In this document: piece by piece, positions 1 through 8,128 of the stretch | How the letters are laid out: every line of letters starts with the position of its first letter | How positions within the stretch are numbered: the first letter of the stretch is position 1 | Origin: JBBIMP01 sp037444305 | GTDB lineage: Bacteria; Acidobacteriota; UBA6911 | Length of the DNA stretch: 8,128 nucleotides | Direction of reading: 5' to 3' | Assembly (NCBI GenBank): GCA_037444305.1 | Contig: JBBIMP010000091.1 | Span: 1 to 8,128, forward strand | Notes under the pieces: generated by a model | Database searches by the model: none | What the model was told of the DNA's origin: nothing | Seen by the model: only the letters and a program-made list of their open reading frames with translations | Position numbers and translations under genes: made by a program

Positions 1-344
1 TAAAAAGTTAAACTCGAACTGCCTCTTCTCGGCCATCGATTAACCGAGTTCTGAGCCTGAAAACCTGTTTGTTTTCGCACTTGTTAACCGCAGTCACGCC
101 GTGGGATTGATGTTCGGAGCTTCTCGGTTGACGCACCATTCCCGGCTTCGTACAGGTCTACCTTGAAGCGCGTTCTGACTGATCGTGGAATCCCAATTGG
201 CGCCATCTCCTAACCCGTGCGTTTTGAATCTACCTCGGATCAAATTATCGGGATGGACAACGTCATTCCGGGCGTACGTGGCAATCGCCCGCATGGAGAA
301 CGCGGGATTGCCGCCCCGGATCTCGGATGACCTCAGTTTTCCCA
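1..344. other. Stretch with no recognisable gene
   Basis: No convincing gene is visible here. Short open frames exist on both strands (for example 94-354 minus and 185-394 plus), but their translations show no family motif, they overlap each other antiparallel, and neither has a good ribosome binding site. No tRNA, repeat array or strong hairpin was seen. It may be decayed sequence upstream of the hicAB pair. Confidence 0.5.
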
Positions 345-373
345 TTGCAGCCATACCTATTTTGATATATCAT
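345..373 (+). promoter_or_regulatory. Putative sigma-70-type promoter of hicAB
   Basis: TTGCAG at 345-350 (weak -35) is followed after exactly 17 bp by TATCAT at 368-373 (five of six matches to TATAAT). Transcription would start about 7 bases downstream, at or next to the hicA ATG at 381. A short inverted repeat, CATTC at 371-375 and GAATG at 383-387, straddles the predicted start and could be part of a HicB operator. The promoter call rests on consensus matching only. Confidence 0.45.
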
Positions 374-380
374 TCTTGGC

Positions 381-566
381 ATGAATGGGAATGAGGTCAT
401 CAGGAGGCTGAAAGCCGAGGGCTGGCGTCAGGTTCGCGTCCGAGGCAGCCACCACCTGATGGAGAAAGACGGCAAAGTCATTCCCGTTCCGGTCCACGGC
501 TCGAAAGAAATCGGCAAGGGGTTGCTTGCCGAAATCGAGCGGCAGACAGGAGTGAAATTCAAATGA
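381..566 (+). CDS. hicA: HicA-family mRNA interferase toxin
   Basis: This 61-residue protein has the size and sequence pattern of HicA toxins, which have a small double-stranded RNA-binding-like fold and cut mRNA when not bound by HicB. It begins with the typical MNGNEVIRRL helix, then G-W at 14-15, then the R-G-S-H-H block at 21-25, in which His24 matches the conserved catalytic histidine. The V-P-V-H-G strand follows at 36-40, and the C-terminal helix runs to the end. No Shine-Dalgarno sequence precedes the ATG at 381, and the predicted promoter places the transcript start almost on the ATG, so translation may be leaderless and weak. It overlaps the antitoxin gene by four bases (ATGA, 563-566), which implies translational coupling. 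Nothing looks broken, and the family assignment is firm. Toxicity is inferred from the family. Confidence 0.9.
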   Translation: MNGNEVIRRLKAEGWRQVRVRGSHHLMEKDGKVIPVPVHGSKEIGKGLLAEIERQTGVKFK

Positions 567-976
567 ACATCCGTTATCCGGCGATCATCAAACCGCAGAA
601 ACCGAGCGGTTACTTTGTCCGTTTCCCGGACATCGAGGAGGCCATAACCCAGGGCGACACCATCGACGAGTGCCTGTTCAACGCCGCCGAGGTTCTCAGC
701 CTGGTGCTCGATCACCGCATTGCCGAAGGGCTGCCGGTTCCGAAGCCTTCACGCATCAAAGGCGCCCGCATGGTCGCGCCGGATGCAAAGACGCAGGCTG
801 CGGTACTGATCCGCCTGATGCGCGGCGACCGTCCCTTATCCGAAATCGCCAGGGCTTTGGAAACATCGTGGCCCTCGGCGCAACGGCTGGAAGATCCCAA
901 GCACTGGCCGAGCTTGCGCCAGCTTGAAAAGGCGGCGTCCGCTTTCGGCAAGCGCCTCGTTCTTTCTTTCGAATAG
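563..976 (+). CDS. hicB: HicB-family antitoxin with C-terminal helix-turn-helix
   Basis: This 137-residue partner of HicA neutralises the toxin and probably represses the pair. Residues 1-60 form the degraded RNase H-like HicB fold, shown by Y-F-V-R-F-P-D at 17-23, the G-D-T-I-D-E-C stretch at 31-37 and the following helix A-A-E-V-L. After a linker, residues 75-130 look like an XRE-type helix-turn-helix (PLSEIARALE, then Q-R-L-E-D-P-K-H-W-P-S-L, then a closing helix), so this is the DNA-binding form of HicB. Unlike hicA, it has a clear ribosome site, AGGAG at 548-552 inside the end of hicA and 10 bases before its ATG, which would favour antitoxin over toxin synthesis. The toxin-first order is the usual one for hicAB. 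Its stop (974-976) is one base from the stop of the convergent methyltransferase remnant. Confidence 0.88.
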   Translation: MNIRYPAIIKPQKPSGYFVRFPDIEEAITQGDTIDECLFNAAEVLSLVLDHRIAEGLPVPKPSRIKGARMVAPDAKTQAAVLIRLMRGDRPLSEIARALETSWPSAQRLEDPKHWPSLRQLEKAASAFGKRLVLSFE

Positions 977-977
977 G

Positions 978-1430
978 TCACGCTGCAGTCAGTCCCTTCG
1001 ACGCCACGGCCTCCGGGAGCAGATCCCGGCGGATGCGATCCGCAATCGCCTTCATGAAGAGCGGCGGCACGCTGTTGCCGATCCTCGCCCACCTCGCGTT
1101 GTATCCCCCGGTGATCTGGAATTCCGGGGGGTAAGATGCCAGCGCCTTGACTTCTTCGATCGTCAGCTTGCGGATTTCCCAGGGATGGACGAGCCCGTGG
1201 TTGTTCCTCCGGTCCCGCTGAGAATCGTTGGCGAGGGCTTCTCTGGATCGAGCTTGACCAGACCGAAGTGATTCTTCCTCTCCTGTCCCGTAAGGACCCA
1301 GAACATCTGCCAGGTCGGCCTGATCTCGCCCTCTTTCAGCTGGTAGCCTGCCTCGGTCTTGCAGATCGTGGCTGCGGGCTGATCTGATGATAAGCAATTG
1401 CTTTGGAGGGGCTGAGTCAGGATGGCGTGG
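978..1430 (-). pseudogene. C-terminal remnant of a cytosine-5 DNA methyltransferase, frameshifted
   Basis: The minus strand encodes the end of a C5-cytosine DNA methyltransferase, an enzyme that methylates cytosine in DNA, usually within restriction-modification systems. In one frame (about 1430-1197) it reads DQPAATICKTEAGYQL and later LDPEKPSPTILSGTGGTTTG, typical of the late target-recognition region. The homology then continues in a neighbouring frame (about 1205-978) as HPWEIRKLTIEEVKALASYP (motif IX) and ARIGNSVPP (motif X), ending at a natural stop at 978-980. A single missing base in the run at 1194-1196 (CCC on the plus strand) explains the switch. Motifs I to VIII, including the S-adenosylmethionine-binding and catalytic Pro-Cys motifs, are absent. 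The open frames do continue upstream into the palindrome region, but without family similarity. The fragment cannot be an active enzyme. The frameshift itself could be a sequencing error, but the N-terminal loss cannot. Confidence 0.8.
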
Positions 1431-1516
1431 ATGGACGGTAAGAGATCCGGCAATATCCCCGGATTCATGGTGCAGGAAGCTGCAGCGTCTGGGAATGAGC
1501 TGACAGGAGGGGAAAA

Positions 1517-1564
1517 CGCGGAGGGGGAGCTGGGAGCGACGTCGCTCCCAGCTCCCCCTCCGCG
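1517..1564. repeat. Perfect 48-bp palindrome with 24-bp arms
   Basis: The left arm (1517-1540) and right arm (1541-1564) are exact reverse complements with no spacer, centred on GAC|GTC. The stem is very GC-rich. The symmetry stops sharply at both sides (A at 1516, C at 1565). It lies between the methyltransferase remnant and the 3' end of the IS91-type transposase fragment, 77 bases beyond that gene's stop. Read on the minus strand it is followed by TTTT (1516-1513), so it could act as an intrinsic terminator for the transposase. IS91-family elements end in hairpin-forming origin or terminus sequences rather than long terminal inverted repeats, so a rolling-circle end is another reading. The sequence alone does not decide. 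Confidence 0.9.
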
Positions 1565-1641
1565 CGCCGGCGCCGTCCGCGGGCGCACTTCTGCCCATGC
1601 AGGCAGTGGCGTCTTGACATCGGGAGCGAGCGGGCGCCGTG

Positions 1642-2247
1642 TCACTCGGCGGCATCCGGCCATGCGGGATCGACGAACTCCTCATCGTAATGGACCCGTT
1701 GTGCCGCGGGGGGCGGAGGTGGCCGCTCGGGCTGGTCCCAGAGCTTCAAATGCCGCAGGATCTTTTCAATGACCGGGGCGTCGCCGATCAGGCTGATGAC
1801 TTTCAGAGGTCCGGAGCAGCGGGGGCAGATCAGGGGGTCTGCTTCGTACACTTTCTTAATCAACCGAGCCCATGAGCGCCTGCGGGCGCGCGCGAACTCC
1901 TCGGCGCTTGCGGAATCGTCCCGGTGCCCAGCCGGCGCTTCGGCCGCCGGAGAGGGGGCCGATGCGGCAGGACGGGCTGATCGCCGGCGCGCATTCGACC
2001 AGGCTCCGTAGTAGCGGATCAGCTGTTGTCCCGGGTCCGGCACGTGCGTGCACAAGGCGGCCAGGAAGTCCAGCGCGGGAAAGATGCGGGCCGGAGAGGT
2101 TGACCTATCGCCGCCGCCGCGTTGGCGGCCGTGGTAGATGACCTGGCCGGATTGGGGGCGATAGCGCAGGCGTTCGAAAACGATCGGGGGATGGAGCATG
2201 TAACCGGCCAGGCGCCGGCGGGTCTGATGGTCATCCGGATCTATGCG
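1642..2247 (-). pseudogene. IS91-type (Y2_Tnp) transposase, C-terminal half only
   Basis: This open frame matches the C-terminal half of IS91-family rolling-circle transposases (PF04986 type). From its upstream limit it reads D-D-H-Q-T-R-R-R-L-A-G-Y, then M-L-H-P-P-I-V-F-E-R-L-R-Y (M at 2199), the A-L-D-F-L-A-A-L block, H-V-P-D-P then I-R-Y-Y-G, a proline/alanine-rich linker, and finally C-P-R-C (residues 125-128 counted from that M) followed by VIEKILRHLKLWD. The last part is the usual family ending, although the second zinc-ligand pair is not evident downstream. The N-terminal half, with the HUH metal-binding motif, is missing. The frame is cut by a stop at 2248-2250, right where a different transposase fragment begins. 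Family members normally have about 400 or more residues; roughly 200 codons remain. It should be inactive. The 1565-1641 segment downstream is GC-rich non-coding sequence that may belong to the element's end. Confidence 0.82.
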
Positions 2248-2253
2248 CTATAG

Positions 2254-2667
2254 AACCCCACGGATGATGGTCACGTCGAATCCTCTCTGAAGCATCACGC
2301 GGAAACATTTGGTGATGTGCCAACCGTCTATAGTGCGGATCGCGGGTTTTTCAGCAAATCCAATCTCCAGCTGTGCGAGGAAGCCGGGGTAGAACTCGTG
2401 TGCATACCCCAGCGCGGTGGACGGAAGAGTGCGGCGCAGGCAGCCCACGAGAAAAGCCCCTCCTTTAAAAAGGCCCAGCGTTTCCGTGCCGGCATAGAGG
2501 GGCGGATCTCGGTTCTCGCCCGCGGTCGTGGCATGAAGCGCTGTCTCGCGGAGGGCCGGGAGCGATTCGAACTTCTTGTGGGAGCCGCCGTCCTGGCGAA
2601 TAACCTCATGGTCATTGCACGGTTGCTGATCGAAAAGCAGAAACGACAGCGCCGACGAGCCGCATAG
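2254..2667 (+). pseudogene. DDE transposase (IS4/IS5 superfamily, ISNCY-like), C-terminal fragment
   Basis: The frame is open from 2254, just after a stop at 2251-2253. Family-like sequence starts around 2266 (H-V-E-S-S-L-K-H-H-A-E-T-F-G) and runs to the stop at 2665-2667. A GTG at 2317 could act as a start, but similarity extends upstream of it, so this is a truncated gene and not a short real one. Visible features are A-D-R-G-F-F-S (Asp at residue 8 from the GTG, the likely second catalytic acid), V-C-I-P-Q-R-G-G-R-K, QRFRAGIEGRISVL (Glu61, the likely third catalytic acid), and the closing A-N-N-L-M-V-I helix. The N-terminal two thirds, with the first catalytic Asp, are gone. The exact IS family name is from memory of the RAGIEGRISVL motif and less sure than the DDE assignment. 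Confidence 0.75.
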
Positions 2668-2977
2668 GCCGAAAGCGGTGCCCATAGCCGATGGTTCAGT
2701 GCAGAGGTGTCGACTCAGCATTGAAAAATCGGCTCTCCTGGGTGATTGCGGGCCTCGCTTGCTGCCTATTACCCCTGACTTTGGCTCCATTACTCTTGGC
2801 CGCGCCTGAAATCCCTGAAAAAATGCCGATGCCGACGCGTTTCGCGACAGAAACTAATTAGCGGGAAGGTTTGATCGCACTGCCGGCGGTAAGGCTGTGA
2901 CTCGAGAAGCGCGACCATCATCCGAAACGCAGGGGCGCAAAGATGCCAGGGCGCAAAAACAGTGGCTGTGCATTAGC
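2668..2977. other. Non-coding stretch between transposase remnant and kinase operon
   Basis: No supported gene lies here. It probably contains the lost right end of the DDE element, but with the left end deleted no terminal inverted repeat can be matched. Near its end, 2930-2960 holds two imperfect copies of a CAGGGGCGCAAA-like unit about 17 bp apart, resembling the degenerate intergenic minisatellites common in environmental bacteria. The final part leads into the kinase operon's regulatory region. Confidence 0.45.
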
Positions 2978-2979
2978 AA

Positions 2980-2996
2980 CTTGACCGAAACTTGAC
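2980..2996 (+). promoter_or_regulatory. Tandem half-site element, putative response-regulator operator (kinase operon)
   Basis: CTTGACCGAAACTTGAC holds two CTTGAC half-sites spaced 11 bp start to start, the spacing used by OmpR/PhoB-type winged-helix regulators, which bind direct repeats. It ends 69 bp before the kinase ATG. A possible -10, TACACT (3019-3024), begins after a 22-bp gap, and no good -35 sits at 17 bp, as in activator-dependent promoters. A near copy lies at 5817-5833. The nearby regulator gene makes autoregulation likely, but binding is inferred. Confidence 0.55.
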
Positions 2997-3065
2997 CTGC
3001 GATCCCCCAAGGCAGGTGTACACTGGAAAAATCGATCTGGCAGACCTGCGACGAGGGGGATCCCG

Positions 3066-5084
3066 ATGCGCTTCTCAGCCTGGAAACGCTTTTTGCCGTC
3101 GCCTGGCCACAGGCTCACGGCGGTCTTCGTCATCTGCCTGCTCGTGCCGGGAGTGACCCTGGCAATCCTGGGGCTGAGGGCATTGCGACAGGAGCGGCAG
3201 CTTGCCGACCAGCAGATACGCGAAAGCCTTGAAGGGGCCGCTGCCCGGGCAGGCACCGAGCTGGAGAGAGAATTCCGACAATGGCAGGAGGCGGTCCGGC
3301 TAATTTCAGCAAACCGCTTGAAAGGCCTGGATGGCTTGCCGGAAAAAGTCCGGTCAACGATAAAAACGCCCGGGAATGCAGTGATCATTTGGAATTCCCG
3401 CGGCGGTCTCCAGGCACTTCCCCCGAAGCAGCTGCTCTATGTCCCCGGGCTCCTTGAGGACCTGCCACAGTCTGCGCCGCCCCTGTCTTCTTCGCTGATT
3501 CAGGCGGAAGAACTGGAATTTCGCCGCAGGGACTACGCGGGCGCCGGCCGCATCTACGAGGCCCTGGTGAAAGCGTCAACGCTGCAGGTCCGCCCTTTCT
3601 ACCTGCACCGGCTGGCGCGCTGCCGCCGCAAAGCCGGGCGCTTGGATGAGGCGCTACAGTCATACCGAGAGCTCGCAAAACTCGATCCTGTGTTGGTCGG
3701 TTCGGCGCCCACGGATCTCATCGCGGATTTTGAAATCTGCTCCCTTATGGCCGGGACGAGATTTGAGGCGCAACTTGGTGACCATGCGGCAACGTTCTTT
3801 CGAGACCTCGTCGAAAGCCGGTGGAGGCTCGGAAAGCGTGAATACTCTTATTATATGGAGACTGCCGGAGCCTGGCTTCCCAGCATCTCCAGCCCGCCGG
3901 AGGAAAAGCAGCGTCTGCAGCAGCTGAAGCTAAAGAAGCTTGCCCTGACGGAAGCGGTCGAGGTTCTGCTCGAACACCCGCGCCACGTGTTGCCTTCATC
4001 ACAGGGTGCACACCTCGCTTTTTGGACATCCGAACCATTCACCGCATTGGTACTGTCGCCGGGCTTACTGGAGTCGGAATGGGAGCCGCGCATTTTCGCC
4101 GCAGAAAGGGAAAAGGGATTCCGCTTCAACGTATCCTCTCCCGATGGGGAGCTTCTCTTCGGGTCGGCTTCCAGCGAAACCCGAACCTCTGAGGTCGTCA
4201 GGACTCTGCAGATGGACGGCCGGCCCTGGCACCTTCAGATATGGCCCCAAAATCCGGGTGCCATATACGCCGGCCTGCAACGGACCCAGAACTTTTACCT
4301 GGCGGTGTTGGTGGTCATGACGGCGTTGCTCGGTTTCGGCGGCTATATCGCGGTCCGCACCGTAAAGCGGGAGCTTGAGATCGCGAGAATGCGCGCGCAC
4401 TTCGTCTCCGCCGTGTCGCACGAATTCCGCTCGCCCCTGGCCGGGATTCTGCAGCTTGGGGAAATGCTGCTCGACGAGAGGATAGGGGATGATGCGAAGA
4501 AGCGAGGCTACTACCGGATGATTGTTCAGGAGAGCAGGCGGCTCGGGAACCTGGTGGAAAACCTGCTGGATTTTTCCAGGATGGAAGAGGGACGAAAGGA
4601 ATACAGATTCGCTCCTCTGAACGCGGCGCGCTGGCTGCGGGAGCTGGCCGCCGCATTTCAGGAGGAAGCAACCGCAAATGCATTCACACTCGAAGCCGAC
4701 ATTCCGGATGCGCTTCCCGAAATCGAGGCCGATGCCGAGGCACTCACCTGCGCAGTACACAATCTCCTGGACAACGCCGTCAAGTATTCGCCCGGAGGCA
4801 TGACAATCTGGCTCGATGCGGGATCGGGAAATGACAGGATCACGATTTCGGTTCGGGACCGAGGAGTGGGGATTGCTGAAGAGGACCGGCGTCGCATATT
4901 CGAAAAGTTCTACCGGGTGGACGGCAGGCTTTCACGAAAGGTCAAGGGCGTCGGCCTTGGCCTCAGCCTCGTGAAGCACATCGTAACGGCCCATGGCGGC
5001 GAAGTGGAATGCACAAGCCGTCCCGGCGAAGGAAGCACCTTTACGATCCATCTCCCGGTCACCGGCAAAGCGGGAAGACATTAG
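3066..5084 (+). CDS. Membrane sensor histidine kinase with TPR-like extracytoplasmic domain
   Basis: This 672-residue two-component sensor autophosphorylates on histidine and should pass the phosphate to the regulator encoded 9 bases downstream. A short basic N-terminus is followed by membrane helix 1 (about 17-38), a large extracytoplasmic region (about 39-407) and membrane helix 2 (about 409-430). A linker and the HisKA domain follow, with H-box FVSAVSHEFRSPLAG (phospho-acceptor His452). The ATPase domain shows the N-box HNLLDNAVKYSP (565-576), G1 D-R-G-V-G-I (598-603), the F-box I-F-E-K-F-Y (611-616) and G2 G-V-G-L-G-L-S-L (628-635). All catalytic motifs look intact. Within the sensor part, about 145-208 looks like one or two TPR-like helical repeats (RRDYAGAGRIYEAL; GRLDEALQSYRELAKLDP). 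No PAS, Cache or HAMP domain is obvious. The start is supported by GAGGGGG at 3053-3059, 6 bases upstream. The signal sensed is unknown. Confidence 0.93.
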   Translation: MRFSAWKRFLPSPGHRLTAVFVICLLVPGVTLAILGLRALRQERQLADQQIRESLEGAAARAGTELEREFRQWQEAVRLISANRLKGLDGLPEKVRSTIKTPGNAVIIWNSRGGLQALPPKQLLYVPGLLEDLPQSAPPLSSSLIQAEELEFRRRDYAGAGRIYEALVKASTLQVRPFYLHRLARCRRKAGRLDEALQSYRELAKLDPVLVGSAPTDLIADFEICSLMAGTRFEAQLGDHAATFFRDLVESRWRLGKREYSYYMETAGAWLPSISSPPEEKQRLQQLKLKKLALTEAVEVLLEHPRHVLPSSQGAHLAFWTSEPFTALVLSPGLLESEWEPRIFAAEREKGFRFNVSSPDGELLFGSASSETRTSEVVRTLQMDGRPWHLQIWPQNPGAIYAGLQRTQNFYLAVLVVMTALLGFGGYIAVRTVKRELEIARMRAHFVSAVSHEFRSPLAGILQLGEMLLDERIGDDAKKRGYYRMIVQESRRLGNLVENLLDFSRMEEGRKEYRFAPLNAARWLRELAAAFQEEATANAFTLEADIPDALPEIEADAEALTCAVHNLLDNAVKYSPGGMTIWLDAGSGNDRITISVRDRGVGIAEEDRRRIFEKFYRVDGRLSRKVKGVGLGLSLVKHIVTAHGGEVECTSRPGEGSTFTIHLPVTGKAGRH

Positions 5085-5093
5085 AGAGGCGTC

Positions 5094-5774
5094 ATGCTGC
5101 ACATCCTTGTCGTGGAGGACGAACCTACTCTCGCAACCGGCCTCAAGGACAACCTGGAGGTGGAAGGATATACCGTCGAAGTCGTGGACGAAGGGGACGT
5201 GGCGCTCGAGCGCATCCTGGAAAGCAGGCATGATCTGGTCATTCTCGATGTGATGCTTCCCGGCCGGGACGGCTTCTCGGTCTGCCGCGAAGCACGCGCC
5301 GCCGGCGTGCGCACCCCCATTATCATGCTGACGGCGAAGGGGCAGGAAGTGGACAAGGTCGTCGGGCTGGAGCTCGGGGCGGACGATTACGTCACCAAGC
5401 CCTTCAGCCCGCGCGAACTGCTCGCGCGCATCAAAGCCGTGCTGCGTCGTGTTCAAGATGACTCGAAGGAGGGCAAGGTCTACCGTTTCGGCGATGTCAT
5501 CGTCGATACCGGCAAGTTCGAAGTCACGCGCAACGGCGAAAAGATCGACGTGACGGCAACGGAATTCAAGCTGCTTCAGGTCCTGCTCGAGCATCGCGGC
5601 CAGGTGAGGACGATCGATCAGCTTCTGGATGAGGTTTGGGGCAAGGATGTCTTCCTGACCGACCGCGTGATTTATACGCACCTCAACAACCTGCGCCATA
5701 AGATCGAGATGGATCCGCACAATCCCGAGTTTCTGACCGGGGTGCGCGGCGTCGGCTATCGTTTCGACGGGTGA
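5094..5774 (+). CDS. OmpR/PhoB-family response regulator
   Basis: This 226-residue DNA-binding regulator is the likely partner of the upstream kinase. The receiver domain (about 1-120) has the acidic pair E8-D9, the phospho-acceptor D52 in ILDVMLPGRDG, the switch residue T80 in I-M-L-T-A, and K102 in V-T-K-P-F. The C-terminal winged helix (about 128-224) includes TATEFKLLQVLLEHRGQ, a recognition-helix region DRVIYTHLNNLRHKIE (190-205), and the closing GVRGVGYRFDG. Length and residues are standard, so it should be fully functional. GAGAGG at 5084-5089 precedes the ATG, and the 9-base gap after the kinase stop indicates one operon. A tandem half-site element with the 11-bp spacing this family uses lies upstream of the operon and again just downstream of this gene, ahead of the propeller gene, suggesting its targets. 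Orthology to a named regulator such as PhoB cannot be decided here. Confidence 0.95.
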   Translation: MLHILVVEDEPTLATGLKDNLEVEGYTVEVVDEGDVALERILESRHDLVILDVMLPGRDGFSVCREARAAGVRTPIIMLTAKGQEVDKVVGLELGADDYVTKPFSPRELLARIKAVLRRVQDDSKEGKVYRFGDVIVDTGKFEVTRNGEKIDVTATEFKLLQVLLEHRGQVRTIDQLLDEVWGKDVFLTDRVIYTHLNNLRHKIEMDPHNPEFLTGVRGVGYRFDG

Positions 5775-5816
5775 AGCCGGAGATAGACGATACATGAGTC
5801 ATTTTCTTGTCCAAGG

Positions 5817-5833
5817 CTTGACCGCAACTTTAC
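5817..5833 (+). promoter_or_regulatory. Second copy of the tandem half-site element (upstream of propeller gene)
   Basis: CTTGACCGCAACTTTAC matches the element at 2980-2996 in 15 of 17 positions, with half-sites CTTGAC and CTTTAC again 11 bp apart. It ends 52 bp before the ATG of the propeller gene. A hexamer, CAATAT (5856-5861), begins after the same 22-bp gap as in the first copy, although it is a poor -10. It lies in the 111-bp gap after the regulator gene, suggesting that the propeller gene has its own promoter under the same regulator. Confidence 0.55.
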
Positions 5834-5885
5834 GCAGAAGCACCGGACGATCGGGCAATATGGGATCAAAACCGGAGGTGACGAA

Positions 5886-8027
<2,142 letters not shown>

Positions 8028-8052
8028 GAGCGTGCCGCCCCGACTCCGCCTT

Positions 8053-8127
8053 TCAGGAAATTGCGCAGTCCTTCTGAATCTCCATCCCCATGTCCACGCT
8101 ATTGCCGGCCGGGGCGTCTGGTCCGCC
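8053..8127 (-). CDS. Possible 3' end of a minus-strand gene
   Basis: On the minus strand a frame enters from the window edge and reads G-G-P-D-A-P-A-G-N-S-V-D-M-G-M-E-I-Q-K-D-C-A-I-S before a TGA at 8055-8053. The composition looks protein-like, but 24 codons are too few to name a family. If real, it converges on the propeller gene with only 25 bases between the stops. No clear hairpin terminator is visible in that gap. Confidence 0.3.
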   Translation of the reverse strand, partial: GGPDAPAGNSVDMGMEIQKDCAIS

Positions 8128-8128
8128 G

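Noticed and set aside
94..394. Short open frames on both strands (94-354 minus and 185-394 plus)
   Set aside because: They overlap antiparallel, show no family motif and lack a ribosome site; the plus one also runs into hicA in another frame.
1422..1875. Plus-strand frames across the palindrome and IS91 remnant
   Set aside because: They are antisense to clear methyltransferase or transposase similarity, and their translations are low-complexity Arg/Gly/Ala-rich sequence.
2248..2790. Minus-strand open frame of 180 codons
   Set aside because: It covers the DDE transposase remnant in antisense; the plus-strand reading has catalytic-site motifs and this one has none.
2668..2860. Right terminal inverted repeat of the DDE element
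   Set aside because: The left end of the element is deleted, so no matching partner exists in the window to support a boundary.
2930..2960. CRISPR-like or minisatellite repeat (CAGGGGCGCAAA-type units)
   Set aside because: There are only two imperfect copies with no spacer structure, so it is noted in the non-coding entry and not called as an array.
4065..4760. Minus-strand open frame of 231 codons
   Set aside because: It is antisense to the kinase HisKA region and its translation has no recognisable domain.
4932..5795. Long minus-strand open frame of 287 codons
   Set aside because: It lies antisense to the response regulator and the kinase end, both of which have complete diagnostic motifs; GC-rich codon bias readily creates such shadows.
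8028..8052. Terminator after the propeller gene
   Set aside because: No stable hairpin followed by a T-run is visible in this short gap.

Overview
The window looks like a GC-rich bacterial chromosome segment, most plausibly from an Acidobacteriota-type organism. That placement is an inference. It rests on a secreted TPR-plus-PD40 (TolB-like propeller) protein next to a two-component system whose sensor also carries TPR-like repeats, a style common in that phylum. No rRNA or other marker gene is present to confirm it.

Left part (1-2670) is an accessory region. After about 370 bases without a recognisable gene comes a compact hicA-hicB toxin-antitoxin pair (381-976), with a 4-base overlap and a promoter so close to hicA that the toxin mRNA may be leaderless. 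One base after the hicB stop lies the stop of a convergent, broken cytosine-5 DNA methyltransferase remnant (about 978-1430, minus), which keeps the C-terminal motifs IX and X but carries a one-base frameshift. A perfect 48-bp palindrome (1517-1564) separates it from the C-terminal half of an IS91-type transposase (1642-2247, minus). That fragment abuts, head to head near 2250, the C-terminal third of an unrelated DDE transposase (2254-2667, plus). The region is therefore a scar of successive mobile-element and restriction/addiction-type insertions.

Right part (2668-8128) is a coherent signalling locus on the plus strand: a non-coding leader, a membrane histidine kinase (3066-5084), an OmpR/PhoB-type response regulator (5094-5774) 9 bases downstream, then after a 111-bp gap a secreted TPR/PD40 beta-propeller protein (5886-8027). 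A nearly identical 17-bp element made of two CTTGAC-like half-sites 11 bp apart lies upstream of the kinase (2980-2996) and again upstream of the propeller gene (5817-5833). In both places it sits 22 bp before a possible -10 hexamer. This is the spacing expected for an OmpR/PhoB-type regulator on tandem half-sites. The simplest model is that the regulator controls its own operon and the propeller gene, making a self-contained envelope-sensing regulon. The last 75 bases may hold the 3' end of a minus-strand gene.
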